Assembly (NCBI RefSeq): GCF_964340395.1
Contig: NC_135567.1
Location: 2,466,109-2,530,108, forward strand
Length of the DNA stretch: 64,000 nt
Direction: 5' to 3'
Source: Glandiceps talaboti
Lineage: Eukaryota; Hemichordata; Enteropneusta; Spengelidae
Positions 32,765 to 44,170 of the stretch are shown here, piece after piece. The stretch's first letter is position 1; every line of letters starts with the position of its first letter. Made by a program: the position numbers and the translations under genes. The notes beneath the pieces were generated by a model. It was not told the DNA's origin and did no database searches. It saw nothing but the letters and a program-made list of their open reading frames with translations.

Positions 32765-33596
32765 AAATGACCCCCCCCCCCACCCGTCATAATTGGTTGT
32801 ACCAATCTGAACCATGACAATGTTAGAAGAGTGTTGACAAGGATATGAAGAAGGTTGATTTTCAGTGATGAGTACTGAATGTACAAAAAATGCGACAATC
32901 TTCTGTTTGAATGTGCTGCCATCTTTTGTTTTTCACACGCAACATGCCTTATACAGTTCGAAACAGGGCCAGGGTGCCCTGGCCAAACAATGACAAAACG
33001 TTTTGGCTACTGAACGCACCCCTGCTTACACATTACACGTTTGAAAGGTAGTTGAAATACTAAATTAACAGAGTGAGGATGTGAGACATATTTTCATCAG
33101 ATGGATTGTGTTTGGTGGTTTCTTTGATATTGTAATACTTTGTATTATTTCTACAATTTATGTACAGTGCCACGTCACCGCGACTAGTCCTGCTTGAATA
33201 TATGTCCTTCTCCTGTCAGTAATCGAGACCCGTGCACCGTCTGCAAGCAAGACTACATCTCATAAATCACGCATACACAAGCGTGTGTACACGTGTAGTA
33301 GCAAAATATTAGAAACTCGAAATGGTGCTGTGTCCTAGTTTGAAATTGTCTGACTAAGTCACAGTAAACTGACAGGGAATATATATCCCCATCCCACAAT
33401 CCCACATTTCAAGTAAGTAAATACACCTGAACTTATTATTACTTTACCAAGAATTTTTTATCATGGAGTTTCTGCAAAACGGCTGGTTTAACATTTCCAA
33501 GAGGACAAAACTTTACAGTCACGAACGATAAATACGTACGCATGCGCATAAGCCTTACCCGGATACTATTTTACATGGACGAAATATTTCGTAAGA
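32765..33596. other. No gene recognised
   Basis: A C-run at 32768-32780 is followed by sequence shared with 63690-63858 up to 33050, then unique sequence. Near 33536-33575 a stretch is the reverse complement of part of 16230-16345 (GTAAAATAG.ATC.GGGTAAGG). Confidence 0.5.
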
Positions 33597-33714
33597 CCGG
33601 TATTCCAAATGAGTGCTACGTCATGATTTCCTAATGTCGGCAGTATCCCTCCGAGCCTGTCGGCGTGAGGGAATCATTCGTTCTCGATGACGTAGCATGA
33701 ATGAGAAATACCGG
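33597..33714. repeat. 118-bp imperfect palindrome with two CRE-like sites
   Basis: CCGGTATTCCAAATGAGTGC at the left pairs with GAATGAGAAATACCGG at the right. Each arm has TACGTCA/TGACGTA, a CREB/ATF half-palindrome. Purpose unknown; it may be a tiny foldback element. 33715-34282 shows nothing recognisable. Confidence 0.6.
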
Positions 33715-34282
33715 AAGATTATTTATTTATTATATACATACACCCACTATTTTTTTTCTATTATGATGACAATTTTGAACAAAAATATTCTCAAACTTAC
33801 GCTGAACGTGCATCAATTTTTTGAAGTGATGGGGCTACAGCGCTCAGCTGTTCATTCAGTTTCAGATTGTAGTCGCCATTGCAACAGCTGCCGTCGCTAC
33901 TACTACTACTAAGGTATATGTTGAGATCAGTAAAATTACGCCACAAACTTTCAGGTAGGGAATATTTTGCCAACGTTGGGACGTTTGTCAAGAGTAGTGA
34001 TTAATTCTTTGATAAAATATAGACACATTGATCGGAAAAAAATGATACATACGGAGAGACTGACTAAGGAACGGATGCCTACACCGGTTATGCATAGAAC
34101 TCGGCTCATAGTCATACTGTGCTGAACGCAGCAGCCACCTCTCCATCAGCCACCGCACGGGGGCACTGTTCACAGTAGCCTCAATAGCTCAAACCACAGA
34201 CACTCATGACTTTGCTCAAACTATACATAGCTTGTCCGTCAGCAAGGAAACAATAGATGCATGGGCCAACGCATTTTAATTG

Positions 34283-35400
34283 CTGTAAGTAGTAGTCATA
34301 CTACCTATGAATACTAACATTTGTTCCTGGAAGAATAATTGTTGTCTTTATTGAAATTATTAATCTTTTCATGTTCCACCATGTTACGTATAGGCATGTA
34401 TAGCAATAGGGAATCATTGGACATAATAGTAAATATTTCTGTGCACTCTAACCAACTAGTACACACTATCAGTATACATCTCAGCTATAGCCTTGTATAA
34501 GTGGTTTGAAATAATTATTGTCATTGATACCCAGCAGACACGACTTTTTGTACTCAATATGGCCTTCTGGGTAATTTCCAATCAAATTCTATGAGCTGTA
34601 ATTGACAAAGAATAGAGTGTTCACACATTTTTATAGCTGTAAGTAGTAGTGATACTACCTATGAATACTAACATTTGTCCCTGGAAGAATAAATATTGTC
34701 TTTATTGAAACTATTAATCTGTTCATATTCCACCATGTAACGTATAGGCATGTATAGGGATGGGGGGTCAGTGGATATTTCAATAAGTTATTTCTACAAA
34801 AATATTGAGTGTGCATTCTAACCAACTAGTACACACTATCAGTATGCATCTCAATTATTGTCTTTATTGAAATTATTAATCTTTTCATGTTCCACCATGT
34901 AACGTATAGGCATATGCCAGTAGGGATGGAGAGTCAGTGGATATTTGAATAAGTTATATCTCCAATAATATTGAGTGTGCACTCTAACCAACTAGTACAC
35001 ACTATCAGTATGCATCTCAGCTATAACCCTGTATAGGTGGCTTGAAATAATTATTGTCATTGATACCCAGCAGACACGACTTTGTGTACTCATATGGCCT
35101 TCTGGGTAATTTCCAATCTAATACTAACAGCTGTAATTGACAAAGAATAGAGTGTGCACACATTTTTATAGCTGTAAGTAGTAGTGATACTACCTATGAA
35201 TACTTAAATTTATCTCTGGAAGAATAAATATTGTCTTTATTTAAATTATTAAAGTTTTCATATTCCACCATGTTACTTATAGGCATATAGGGATGGGGAG
35301 TCAGTAGATATTTGAATAATTATTTCTCCAATAATATTGAGTGTGCATTCTAACCAACTAGTACACACTATCAGTATGCATCTCAGCTATAACCCTGTAT
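34283..35400 (+). repeat. Local direct repeats, three to four diverged units
   Basis: Repeated blocks include GCTGTAAGTAGTAGTGATAC (34283, 34636, 35174), ATTGTCTTTATTGAAATTAT (34337, 34695, 34857, 35229), TCTAACCAACTAGTACACAC and TGATACCCAGCAGACACGAC. Spacings of about 160-530 bp show unequal duplication. No coding signal. Confidence 0.85.
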
Positions 35401-35403
35401 AGA

Positions 35404-36407
35404 GGTGCGGTATTGTTGGATTGCCACAATAGCTTGATCTCAGATAAATAGCGGTTATTGGCTATTTACCAAAACAGCTTGATTCAATCTTGATTTGAGC
35501 TAAATAGCGGCTATTGGCTATTTATTGGATTGCCAAAATAGTTTCATCCCCAAAATAGCTTGATTCGAGATAAATAGTGGCTGTTGTCTATTTCCTTTGT
35601 TGCCAAAATAGCTTGATCTGAAGGTAAATAGCAGCTACTGGGGATTTATTGAATTACCAAAATAGCTGAATCTCAGATGAATAGCGGCTATTGGCTATTC
35701 AACTTAATACTATTAGCCATAAATAGCCAGGTAATAGCTTGCTATCAGCTATTATAAAAACGGGAATATGGTGTGATTATCTCCCTGGGTAGCTATTCAA
35801 GCTAAGAGCCATTGACAGCTGCTATTAGCCATTAATAGCCGCTATTAGCTATTAATAGCCTACTACCAGCTAACAACCCCTAGCACTCTTCAGGACATGG
35901 CTATTCAGCTATTCAAGCTATTAATAGCCGATATTAGCCATTAATAGCCAGCTAATAGCTAGCTACCATCTATTCAATATTGGCCATAAATAGCTAGCTA
36001 CCATCTATTCAATATTGGCCATAAATAGCTAGCTACCATCTATTCAATATTGGCCATAAATAGCCAGATAATAGCTTGTTATCAGCTATTGTCAAACTGG
36101 GCATATGGTATAAATATCTCCCTAGGTAGCTATTCAAGCTGATAGCCATTACTAGCCGCTGATAGCCATTACTGGCCGACTACGAACTAACAACTCCCAA
36201 CAGTCTCCAGGACCTGGCTATTAAGATATTCAAGCTATTAGCCATTAATAGCCGCTATTAGCCATTAATAGCCAGCTAATAGCCAGCTAACAGCTAACAA
36301 CCCCCAGTACTCTCCGACACATGGCTATTCAGCTATTCAAGCTATTAGCCATTATTAGCCGCTATTAGCCATTAATAGCCAGCTAATAGCCGGCTACCAG
36401 CTATTTA
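35404..36407 (-). repeat. TAATAGC-rich satellite, left block
   Basis: It starts with about four units of about 70 bp (AATAGCGGCTATTGGCTATT), then GCTATTAGCCATTAATAGCC arrays. These are the reverse complement of the motif in the block at 37296-39598. The sequence is itself highly self-complementary. Confidence 0.85.
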
Positions 36408-37290
36408 TCTATTTATTGCATCCCTTTTGTATCAGGGGACTCACTAAGATTGTAAAGAGCAGCACTAAGAAAAATTAAAAATACATACACTACCATAAAG
36501 ACGAGTAAAAAACATACACAGGAACAAACAACAAAATAAACCAAAGTAAGGTAAGAATATTGATAAAACGACAATACAAATAAAAATGTATGCTTCAAAT
36601 GTTAGTTGTCAGAAAATCTAACGGCTAAACTATTCTATATTAGTTTTAACAAAATCTTTTCTGTTTTCAATTGCTTCAATAAGGTATTGTTTGACAAGTT
36701 TATCTATTTGTTTACTTATAGACTGAGCATTGTAGTGTTTTGTATTATCTCCTATAAATAAACAGAGTAGTTCTTTCCTTTGTTTAAAATCTTGATATAA
36801 GTTCAACTCCTTATTGTTGAGTAATAGTTCTTCTGTTCCTTTCATTAAGATCTGTCGTTGTGTAGAATGGCTTTCACATGTAAAAAGAAAGTGTTCAAGT
36901 GTCTTTCCATTTGAGCTCATCATTTTTAAATATGATATGTTTGATTTTATTATCTGAAAGAGTTTGAATTTGGTCTTTATCAATATTAAGGTCTATTAAC
37001 ACATTATTTACAGTTTTCCGCCAATTCCAGGACAGTTTTATCACATTTCTTTCAGATTCTTCACTAATGGAATTGAGATGGTTAAAGACACATTTAGTCC
37101 ATCATGATTCATCTAAATTACAAAGTCTTTTAAAGTACTTTAATCTGAACAAATCAAAATTACTTGACATAGCATCATTATATTATCAGGTGTTAAGGTG
37201 TTTAGAACACACTGTACTCCTTGACTCTTCAAATAATAAATCTCGATCATGGTTTGTTTTTTCATTCATTTAATTTCAACAAACTTAACT
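36408..37290 (-). pseudogene. LINE (non-LTR retrotransposon) 3' fragment
   Basis: Minus strand. Upstream, about 37090-36890, a frame reads NVIKLSWNWRKTVNNVLIDL. After a shift the frame at 36983-36630 reads SSNGKTLEHFLFTCESHSTQ, the short Cys/His motif that follows the reverse transcriptase in L2/CR1/I-type LINEs, and ends in a Lys-rich tail. The 3' UTR ends with a frame SESPDTKGMQ and the tail GCAATAAATAGATAAATAG at 36410, where the satellite begins. Known: LINEs insert with their 3' end intact and are often 5' truncated, as here. No RT catalytic box is present. It sits exactly between two satellite blocks of opposite orientation. Confidence 0.6.
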
Positions 37291-37295
37291 CTTGG

Positions 37296-39598
37296 GGTTA
37301 ATAGCCAGCTATTAGCTTGCTATTAATGGCTAATAGCTTGAACAGCTGCATAGCCAGCCCATGGAGAAAGCTGAGAGGTTGATAGCCGATAGCCAGCTAT
37401 TAGCTAGCTATTAATGGCTAATAGCGGCTATTAATGGCTAATAGCTTAAATAGCTGCGTAGCCAGCCCATGGAGAAAGCTGAGAGGTTGATAGCTGGCTA
37501 TTAATGGCTAATAGTGGCTATTAATGGCTAATAGCTTGAATAGCTGCATAGCCAGCCCACGGAGAAAGCTGAGATGTTGATAGCGGATAGCCAGCTATTA
37601 GCTGGCTATTAATGGCTAATAGCGGCTATTAATGGCTAATAGCTTGAATAGCTGCATATCCAGCCCATGGAGAAAGCTGAGAGGTTGATAGCTGATAGCC
37701 AGCTATTAGCTGGCTATTAATGGCTAATAGTGGCTATTAATGGCTAATAGCTTAAATAGCTGCGTAGCCAGCCCATGGAGAAAACTGAGGGGTTGATAGC
37801 TGATAGCCAGCTATTAGCTGGCAATTGATGGCTAATAGTGGCTATTAATGGATAATAGCTTGAATAGCTGCATAGCCAGCCCATGGAGAAAGCTGAGAGG
37901 TTGATAGCTGATAGCCAGCTATTAGCTGGCTATTAATGGCTAATAGCGGCTATTAATGGCTAATAGCTTGAATAGCTGCATAGCCAGCCCTTGGAGAAAG
38001 CTGAGAGGTTGATAGCTGATAGCCAGCTATTAGCTAGCTATTAATGGCTAATAGCTTGAATAGCTGCATAGTCAGCCCATGGATAAAGCTGAGGGGTTGA
38101 TAGTGGATAGCCAGCTATTAGCTAGCTATTAATGGCTAATAGCGGCTATTAATGGCTAATAGCTTAAATAGCTGCGTAGCCAGCCCATGGAGAAAGCTGA
38201 GAGGTTGATAGCTGATAGCCAGCTCTTAGCTGGCTATTAATGGCTAATAGCGGCTATTAATCGCTAATAGCTTAAATAGCTGCATAGCCAGCCCATGGAG
38301 AAAGCTGAGAGGTTGATAGTGGATAGCCAGCTATTAGCTGGCTATTAATGGCTAATAGTGGCTATTAATGGCTAATAGCTTGAACAGCTGCATAGCCAGC
38401 CCACGGAGAAAGCTGAGAGGTTGATAGCTGGCTATTAATGGCTAATAGCGGCTATTAATGGCTAATAGCTTGAATAGCTGCATAGCCAGCCTATGGAGAA
38501 AGCTGAGAGGTTGATAGCTGATAGCCAGCTATTTGCTGGCTATTAATGGCTTATAGCGGCTATTAATGGCTAATAGCTTGAATAGCTGTATTTCCAGCCC
38601 ATGGAGAAAGCTGAGAGGTTGATAGCTGATAGCCAGCTATTTGCTGGCTATTAATGGCTAATAGCGGCTATTAATAGCTAATAGCTTGAATAGCTGCATA
38701 GCCAGCCCACAGAGAAAGCTGAGAGTTTGATAGCTGATAGCCAGCTATTAGCTGGCTATTAATGGCTAATAGCGGCTATTAATGGCTAATAGCTTGAATA
38801 GCTGCATAGCCAGCCCATGGAGAAAGCTGAGAGGTTGATAGCTGGTAGCCAGCTACTAGCTTGCTATTAATGGCTAATAGCGGCTATTAATGGCTAATAG
38901 CTTGAACAGCTACATAGCCAGCCCATGGAGAAAGCTGAGAGGTTGATAGCTGATAGCCAGCTATTAGCTGGCTATTAATGGCTAATAGCGGCTATTAATG
39001 GCTAATAGCTTAAATAGCTGCATAGCCAGCCCTTGGAGAAAGCTGAGAGGTTGATAGCTGATAGCCAGCTATTTGCTGGCTATTAATGGCTAATAGCGGC
39101 TATTAATGGCTAATAGCTTAAATAGCTGCATAGCCAGCCCATGGAGAAAGCTGAGAGGTTGATAGCTGATAGCCGGCTATTAGCTGGCTATTAATGGCTA
39201 ATAGCTTGAATAGCTGCATAGTCAGCCCATGGAGAAAGCTGAGGGGTTGATAGCGGATAGCCAGCTATTAGCTAGCTATTAATGGCTAATAGCGGCTATT
39301 AATGGCTAATAGCTTAAATAGCTGCATAGCCAGCCCACAGAGAAAGCTGAGAGGTTGATAGTTGATAGCCAGCTATTAGCTGGCTATTAATGGCTAATAG
39401 TGGCTATTAATGGCTAATAGCTTGAACAGCTGCATAGCCAGCCCACGGAGAAAGCTGAGAGGTTGATAGCTGATAGCCAGCTATTAGCTGGCTATTAATG
39501 GCTAATAGCGGCTATTAATGGCTAATAGCTTGAATAGCTGCATAGCCAGCCCATGGAGAAAGCTGAGAGGTTGATAGTTGATAGCCAGCTATTAGCTG
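37296..39598 (+). repeat. 108-bp satellite, about 21 units, right block
   Basis: Units contain GATAGCCAGCTATTAGCTGG, CTATTAATGGCTAATAGCGG, CTTGAATAGCTGCATAGCCA and GCCCATGGAGAAAGCTGAGA. Some units lack the second TAATGGCTAATAG segment. The unit is rich in TAATAGC/GCTATTA inverted motifs and can fold extensively. Confidence 0.95.
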
Positions 39599-40040
39599 CA
39601 GGTTGTTTCAGGAATCTGCAGGTTGCAGGTTGTAGAGTCATGATGGTTGAATGTTTAGAGTGGCTGGCTAGGAATCTGCAGGTTGCAGGGTTGAGCCCGT
39701 TGCTGGCATTTGTTTCTGAATGACTAAAATTCTTGGGTAAGATTTGAACCACAATTGCGCTTTGGTTAACCTAGCTGTATTAATTGGGGACCTGGTAGAA
39801 TAGATGTTGAAATGTGAATGCTTTAATCCCATGCACTTATAGAGGCTGATTGTATGCTCCCCAGGGAGTTGAGGAAGTAAAGGGCCATTGTGCCACTATA
39901 GGTCTGTGCCATGGAGTAATAATTGTAAAGCTCTTTGAGGATGTGATTATTATAGATTTGTGCTATAATGCCATTGTCACTAATTTATTTAAGTACATCT
40001 ATCCATTTAAAGTCTGTAGCCCCTTGCCATTGAGGGAGCT

Positions 40041-40217
40041 ACTCCCCCCTCCCAGCAGGCAGCTACACCCCCCAGCAGGCAGCAACACCACCCAGCAGGC
40101 AGCTACAACCCACCAGCAGGCAGCTACAACCCCCCCCCCCCAGCAGGCAGCTACACCCCAGGCAACTACACCCCCTGCCCCAGCAGGCAGCTACACCCCC
40201 AGCAGGCAGCTACATCC
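40041..40217 (+). repeat. CAGCAGGCAGCTACACCCC short tandem repeat
   Basis: About ten units of 17-20 bp with variable C-runs. An open frame rich in Pro, Thr and Gln crosses it (39850-40227) without other support. 39600-40040 holds short CTGCAGGTTGCAGG repeats and nothing else recognisable. Confidence 0.85.
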
Positions 40218-40711
40218 CCAACCCTGAAACAATAAAGTCTGTAGCTGTGAAATGGCTAGGTGTAGTACAGTGACGTCATATATGAATACATATCTTGTAA
40301 ATATCTAAATGTATCTGATGACATGGTCAGATTTAAATTTCCTCAAACTTTGTAAATATGTATAATCATGTAATTCTTTAGTCTGTAAGGTACACCTAGA
40401 TGGGGCGCCCTCACACATCAGAGGCCAGTGAGGGCGGAACGTCATGTCATATCTCACAGTCTAGTAATTCTTAGAAACCATAACACAGATACATGTGTTA
40501 ATATTCTAATTTACACAGAGTATATATCAGTTGTCCATCATCAATATAGCTTTTTAATGTTACATGTTTTAGCATTATGAATGTATTACATAATGATATA
40601 ACGCACAGTCAAGCAGTTCAAAATGTTTTTAGCATTGAGCTTTTGATCTGTCTTGTTGACGATCCTCATCAGAATGATATTCATTGTTACAGCTGACTAA
40701 TCTGCTGACCA

Positions 40712-40730
40712 TACCGCCACCTAGTGGCCA
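40712..40730 (-). promoter_or_regulatory. CTCF-like motif, first of a tandem pair
   Basis: On the minus strand TGGCCACTAGGTGGCGGTA matches the bilaterian CTCF core closely. The twin is at 40811-40829. Binding is not shown. Confidence 0.45.
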
Positions 40731-40810
40731 GCTTTAACTAGATTTTGACAGATTGAAAACTTAATGCTAAAACAACTTTGAACTATTTGTGTCTTATAAC
40801 CTGCTGACCA

Positions 40811-40829
40811 TACCGCCACCTAGTGGCCA
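40811..40829 (-). promoter_or_regulatory. CTCF-like motif, second of a tandem pair
   Basis: The same 19-bp match as at 40712, duplicated with the 99-bp unit. The motifs have the same orientation and are 99 bp apart. Confidence 0.45.
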
Positions 40830-41249
40830 GCTTTAACTAGATTTTGACAGATTGAAAACTTAATGCTAAGACAACTTTGAACTATTTGTGTCTTATAACC
40901 TTTATAAATCATTTGATCTACAAAGCTAATCTAATGATTTTTATCATACCATTACGTAAAGTCTTTCCGGGTTGTTCTGATTTGACAAAATGATATTGAT
41001 CTCAAATCAAACTGTTCAAATCAACCCTACCTGTGTTTTACAATAATCATATGTTTGAATTGAAGTGACAAAAAAGTGTGTTTTATATAGATTGGTATTA
41101 ATTAAAATAGATTGATATAAATGACATATTAATCATATAATATTACATAATATCATTTGTGGGAATGATAAAATAGACAGCTACCTTATGTATATTTTTG
41201 ATATACATATTTAAATGTTGTCTAAAAGGAAATATTAAAATATTATTAA

Positions 41250-41618
41250 AGTGGCCATATGAATGAGAATTAGGTATTTATTTTGGATTTTTAATTCATA
41301 ATACAACTTTACTGTTTTCCTAATTTAACAAATAATGTGAAATAACATATTATAAATATCAAAACCTTGTTTGTAACTCAGTAATTTGATTACAAAAAGA
41401 TGAAAAAAGATGAAAAAAGTGTAAACACTTTGTTATTTTTTGGCATAATAACAAACATTTTAGACATATTTTATTGATTTTCAATTTACAGAGTTACAAA
41501 CAAGGAATTGGTAGATATTATTTCACATTATTTTTTTTTTCAATTAGAAAATACAGTAAAGTTGTTTTATAAATTCAAAATTCAAAATAAATATCTAATC
41601 CTCATTAATTTGGTCACT
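41250..41618. mobile_element. 369-bp MITE flanked by TTAA
   Basis: The ends AGTGGCCATATGAATGAG and, reverse-complemented, AGTGACCAAATTAATGAG open arms of about 150 bp with matching ACAACTTTACTGT and CTTGTTTGTAACTC blocks. TTAA lies on both sides (41246-41249, 41619-41622). The paralogous intron at 10970-11010 reads straight through TTAA without the element. A TTAA duplication is the hallmark of piggyBac-type transposition. No coding capacity. Confidence 0.75.
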
Positions 41619-41722
41619 TTAACACTGAGTTTGCAGTAAGCATATTTTTAATGTAATGTTGACATGATTTGTGAAACTGATGTAAATTAGTCTAATCATT
41701 GTATGTGTTTGTTTTATATTAG

Positions 41723-41821
41723 GATCTCATTGTTGCTGTTAAAAGTGGAGATATAGAGAAGGTTAAATTCTACTTGAAGAATGGTTATGATGTGAATAGT
41801 AAGGATGACAGATTTTTAGGG
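41723..41821 (+). CDS. Ankyrin-repeat exon (DLIVAVKSGDIEKV type)
   Basis: A 99-bp, phase-0 exon between TTTTATATTAG and GTAAGT. It reads DLIVAVKSGDIEKVKFYL, then KNGYDVNSKDDRFLG, a capping-type ankyrin repeat closely related to the exon at 11095. Only 46 bp separate it from the next copy, too short for normal intron removal in most animals, so the two are either alternatives or one is unused. Confidence 0.6.
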
Positions 41822-41867
41822 GTAAGTGTATTATATTACACTTATTATATTACACTTATTATATTAG

Positions 41868-41960
41868 GATCTCATTGTTGCTGTTAAAAGTGGAGATATA
41901 GAGAAGGTTAAATTCTACTTGAAGAATGGTTATGATGTCAATTATGCAGAAACATATGTG
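41868..41960 (+). CDS. Ankyrin-repeat exon, duplicate 145 bp downstream
   Basis: A 93-bp, phase-0 exon with the same first 28 codons as the exon at 41723 and a different end (NYAETYV). AG and GTAAGT flank it. It is the first member of a further 768-bp duplication whose second member is the exon at 42636; the shared downstream intron contains TTGATTGCAGAGTGGTTGAC. Confidence 0.6.
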
Positions 41961-42575
41961 GTAAGTGTATCAGTAAATAAATCAGATCATTGCCTATAAA
42001 TGAATCTTGGGTAAGTGTATCAATAAGTAGCTCATTGCTAATAATAAAAACAATATTTTTAGTTACAAAACAACATTGATTGCAGAGTGGTTGACATAAA
42101 GATAAGATGATTACAATGGAATATTGACAACAATAGCTAAACAGGCACTAATGTTAACAATGTTTGCAATTATCAGTTTTGATAGAAAACTACAACTTTT
42201 TGTGTGAAATGTGTTGCCCAAGTCCATGAAATTATTTATATATATAGTTATATCTGACAAGTCGTTGCAAATTTAGTCTATGTATTAGGTGATACCACAT
42301 CTAAGGAAAGACTTTAAACTACAGTAAGCTAAAAATGTAACAAAATAAAACGTGTCATGGTAATTTTTAAGACATTGAAATGAAAACAAAACACACTTAT
42401 GATCCAGTTAAAAATAATGTTTTTGTCCAAAAGATATTGCCTACTTTAAACAATAAAGAACAAAAGTGAAACAGAAGTACAGTAACATGTATTCTATAAT
42501 AATCAGTATCCCAAAGGACAGAGATGCTGTGTCTTGTTTTTACATTTTCTAAAGTCAAACAATGTCAATAATTAG

Positions 42576-42617
42576 AATGGTTATGATGTGAATAGTAAGG
42601 ATGACCGTGTTTTAGGG
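42576..42617 (+). pseudogene. Truncated ankyrin exon fragment
   Basis: It encodes only NGYDVNSKDDRVLG, the 3' part of the 41723-type exon, with a GTAAGT donor kept. It is preceded by ATTAG by chance, and only 18 bp separate it from the next exon. This is debris of the duplication. Confidence 0.7.
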
Positions 42618-42635
42618 GTAAGTGTATTATATTAG

Positions 42636-42734
42636 GATCTCATTGATGCTGTTAAAAGTGGAGATATAGAGAAGGTTAAATTCTACTTGAATAATGGTTA
42701 TGATGTCAATTATGTAGATGAATCATATGATTGG
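42636..42734 (+). CDS. Ankyrin-repeat exon (DLIDAVKSGDIEKV type)
   Basis: A 99-bp, phase-0 exon reading DLIDAVKSGDIEKVKFYL, then NNGYDVNYVDESYDW, between TATATTAG and GTAAGT. It is the third intact copy of this type in one kilobase. The frame is open. Confidence 0.6.
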
Positions 42735-42969
42735 GTAAGTGTGTACTCAGTACATAAATCAAATCATTGCCTATATTGGTAAGTGTATCAATAAGTAGTT
42801 CATTGCTAATAATAAAACAACATTTTAGTTACAAAACAACATTGATTGCAGAGTGGTTGACATAAAGATAAGATGATTACAATGGAATATTGACAACAAT
42901 AGCTAAACAGGCATTAACGTTAACAATGTTTGCAAATATCAGTTTTGATTCGAAACTACAACTTTTTGT

Positions 42970-44170
42970 GTCATACCGATCGGCTTGATATTTGGTGGGG
43001 ACACCACTTAGGGTGTCTAGATGGAAAATTCCTCAAATGAAAGCGATCGCATCAGAGATGTGTTTTTTTTTTAAAACATGATTTATTGTGTTAAAAGATG
43101 CTTTGACTAGAAATGAAAGATTCTTGTTTTATTGCTGCAATGAAACCATTAAATCTTTTATGGACTACTTCACATCTCAATGTCAATGGTATCAAGATTA
43201 ACCTCAGTTTGAGGTTGCTTGGAAACCTTTTTAGCACAACTGGGCTGAAGGTTCAGTAGTGCTTTAGGCATGTCTGTCTGTGTGTGTGGGGGGGGGGGGA
43301 ATGTGTGTGTGTGTGTGTAAATAACTTAAAGTAAAAAACTGCTGGACCGATTGCTTTAAATTAATATTTGGTGGTCATGTTACTTTGGGTGTCTAGTTGG
43401 GAATTTTGAAAAATGATAGCATCAGAGATGTGTGTTTTAGGTAAAAAAAAATTGTTTTTGGTCAAAAAACTTAAACTTCAAAACTACTGGGGAGATTGGC
43501 CTGAAAGTTTTTGGAAACATTCTTAGGGGTGAGTAAATTAAGGTTTGTTCATGACATGATGATTCTCTTAGTAATATGCAAATTAGGGCTTAAAATGTGT
43601 CTTTTTGGTCAAAAACCTATCATTCCAAAACTACTGAGGAGATTGGGTTGAAATTTAACAAGGATGCATCTGTGGGTGTATAGATGAAGAAATATTAAGC
43701 ATATAATGATCTCATCAGTAATATGCAAATTAAGTGTAAACATGTGAATTTTGGTCAAATATGTATATCTCAAAAAGTATTTGGTCAATGAGACTGAAAC
43801 TTGGTGAAATGTTTCAAGAAGTGTTATTCCACAGATTTTCTTCAAAACATTTTGACACAATTGGCCCTAGCAATCATGACCAATCCCTTAACAACAACCA
43901 AATGGCAGTATATTTTGGTCAAACAATATCATCTGGTAGGAAAGTGAGTAATCATTCAAAAAATGTATCCAAATTTGCCTAGCAACATGACCACGCCCAT
44001 AGCAACAGCCAAATGATCACGTATATTGCAAAGATAGCAACATGGTTGAATAGGCAACTGGATAGTCATTCAGCAAATGAACACCTATTCTTAGCATGGA
44101 CTAGCATATGGATAAACATTTTTTGAAAACTGCAGTTGTGCTACAATGCCATTGGCAGTATTTTTTTAAA
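42970..44170 (+). repeat. Dispersed composite repeat, nearly complete copy
   Basis: A body fragment (42970-43065) precedes a full copy. The head TTAGCACAACTGGGCTGAAG at about 43231 is followed by a G/T-rich run with a G-run, the body with ACTTAAACTTCAAAACTACT, one or two CCTAGCAAC...CGCCCATAGCAAC units, and the tail TGCAGTTGTGCTACAATGCC at about 44131. The tail's CAGTTGTGCTA is the reverse complement of the head's TAGCACAACTG. 44170-45276 shows no gene. Confidence 0.75.

Larger units (their letters stand above)
26618..33050 (+). repeat. Large duplication, copy A right part
   Basis: Resumes after the retrotransposon and matches 56295-63858. Copy A has about 920 bp (27286-28206) with no counterpart in copy B. 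Copy B has about 1.5 kb (62160-63690) with no counterpart here. The last shared stretch holds ATGACAAAACGTTTTGGCTA and ends at TTTGAAAGGTA. Confidence 0.93.
40702..40899. repeat. 99-bp tandem duplication
   Basis: Two nearly identical units start CTGCTGACCATACCGCCACC at 40702 and 40801, with one difference seen. Each holds a CTCF-like site. Confidence 0.95.

Noticed and set aside
39850-40227. 125-codon Pro/Thr/Gln-rich ORF
   Set aside because: Its second half is the short CAGCAGGCAGCTACACC repeat and its first half has no recognisable feature.
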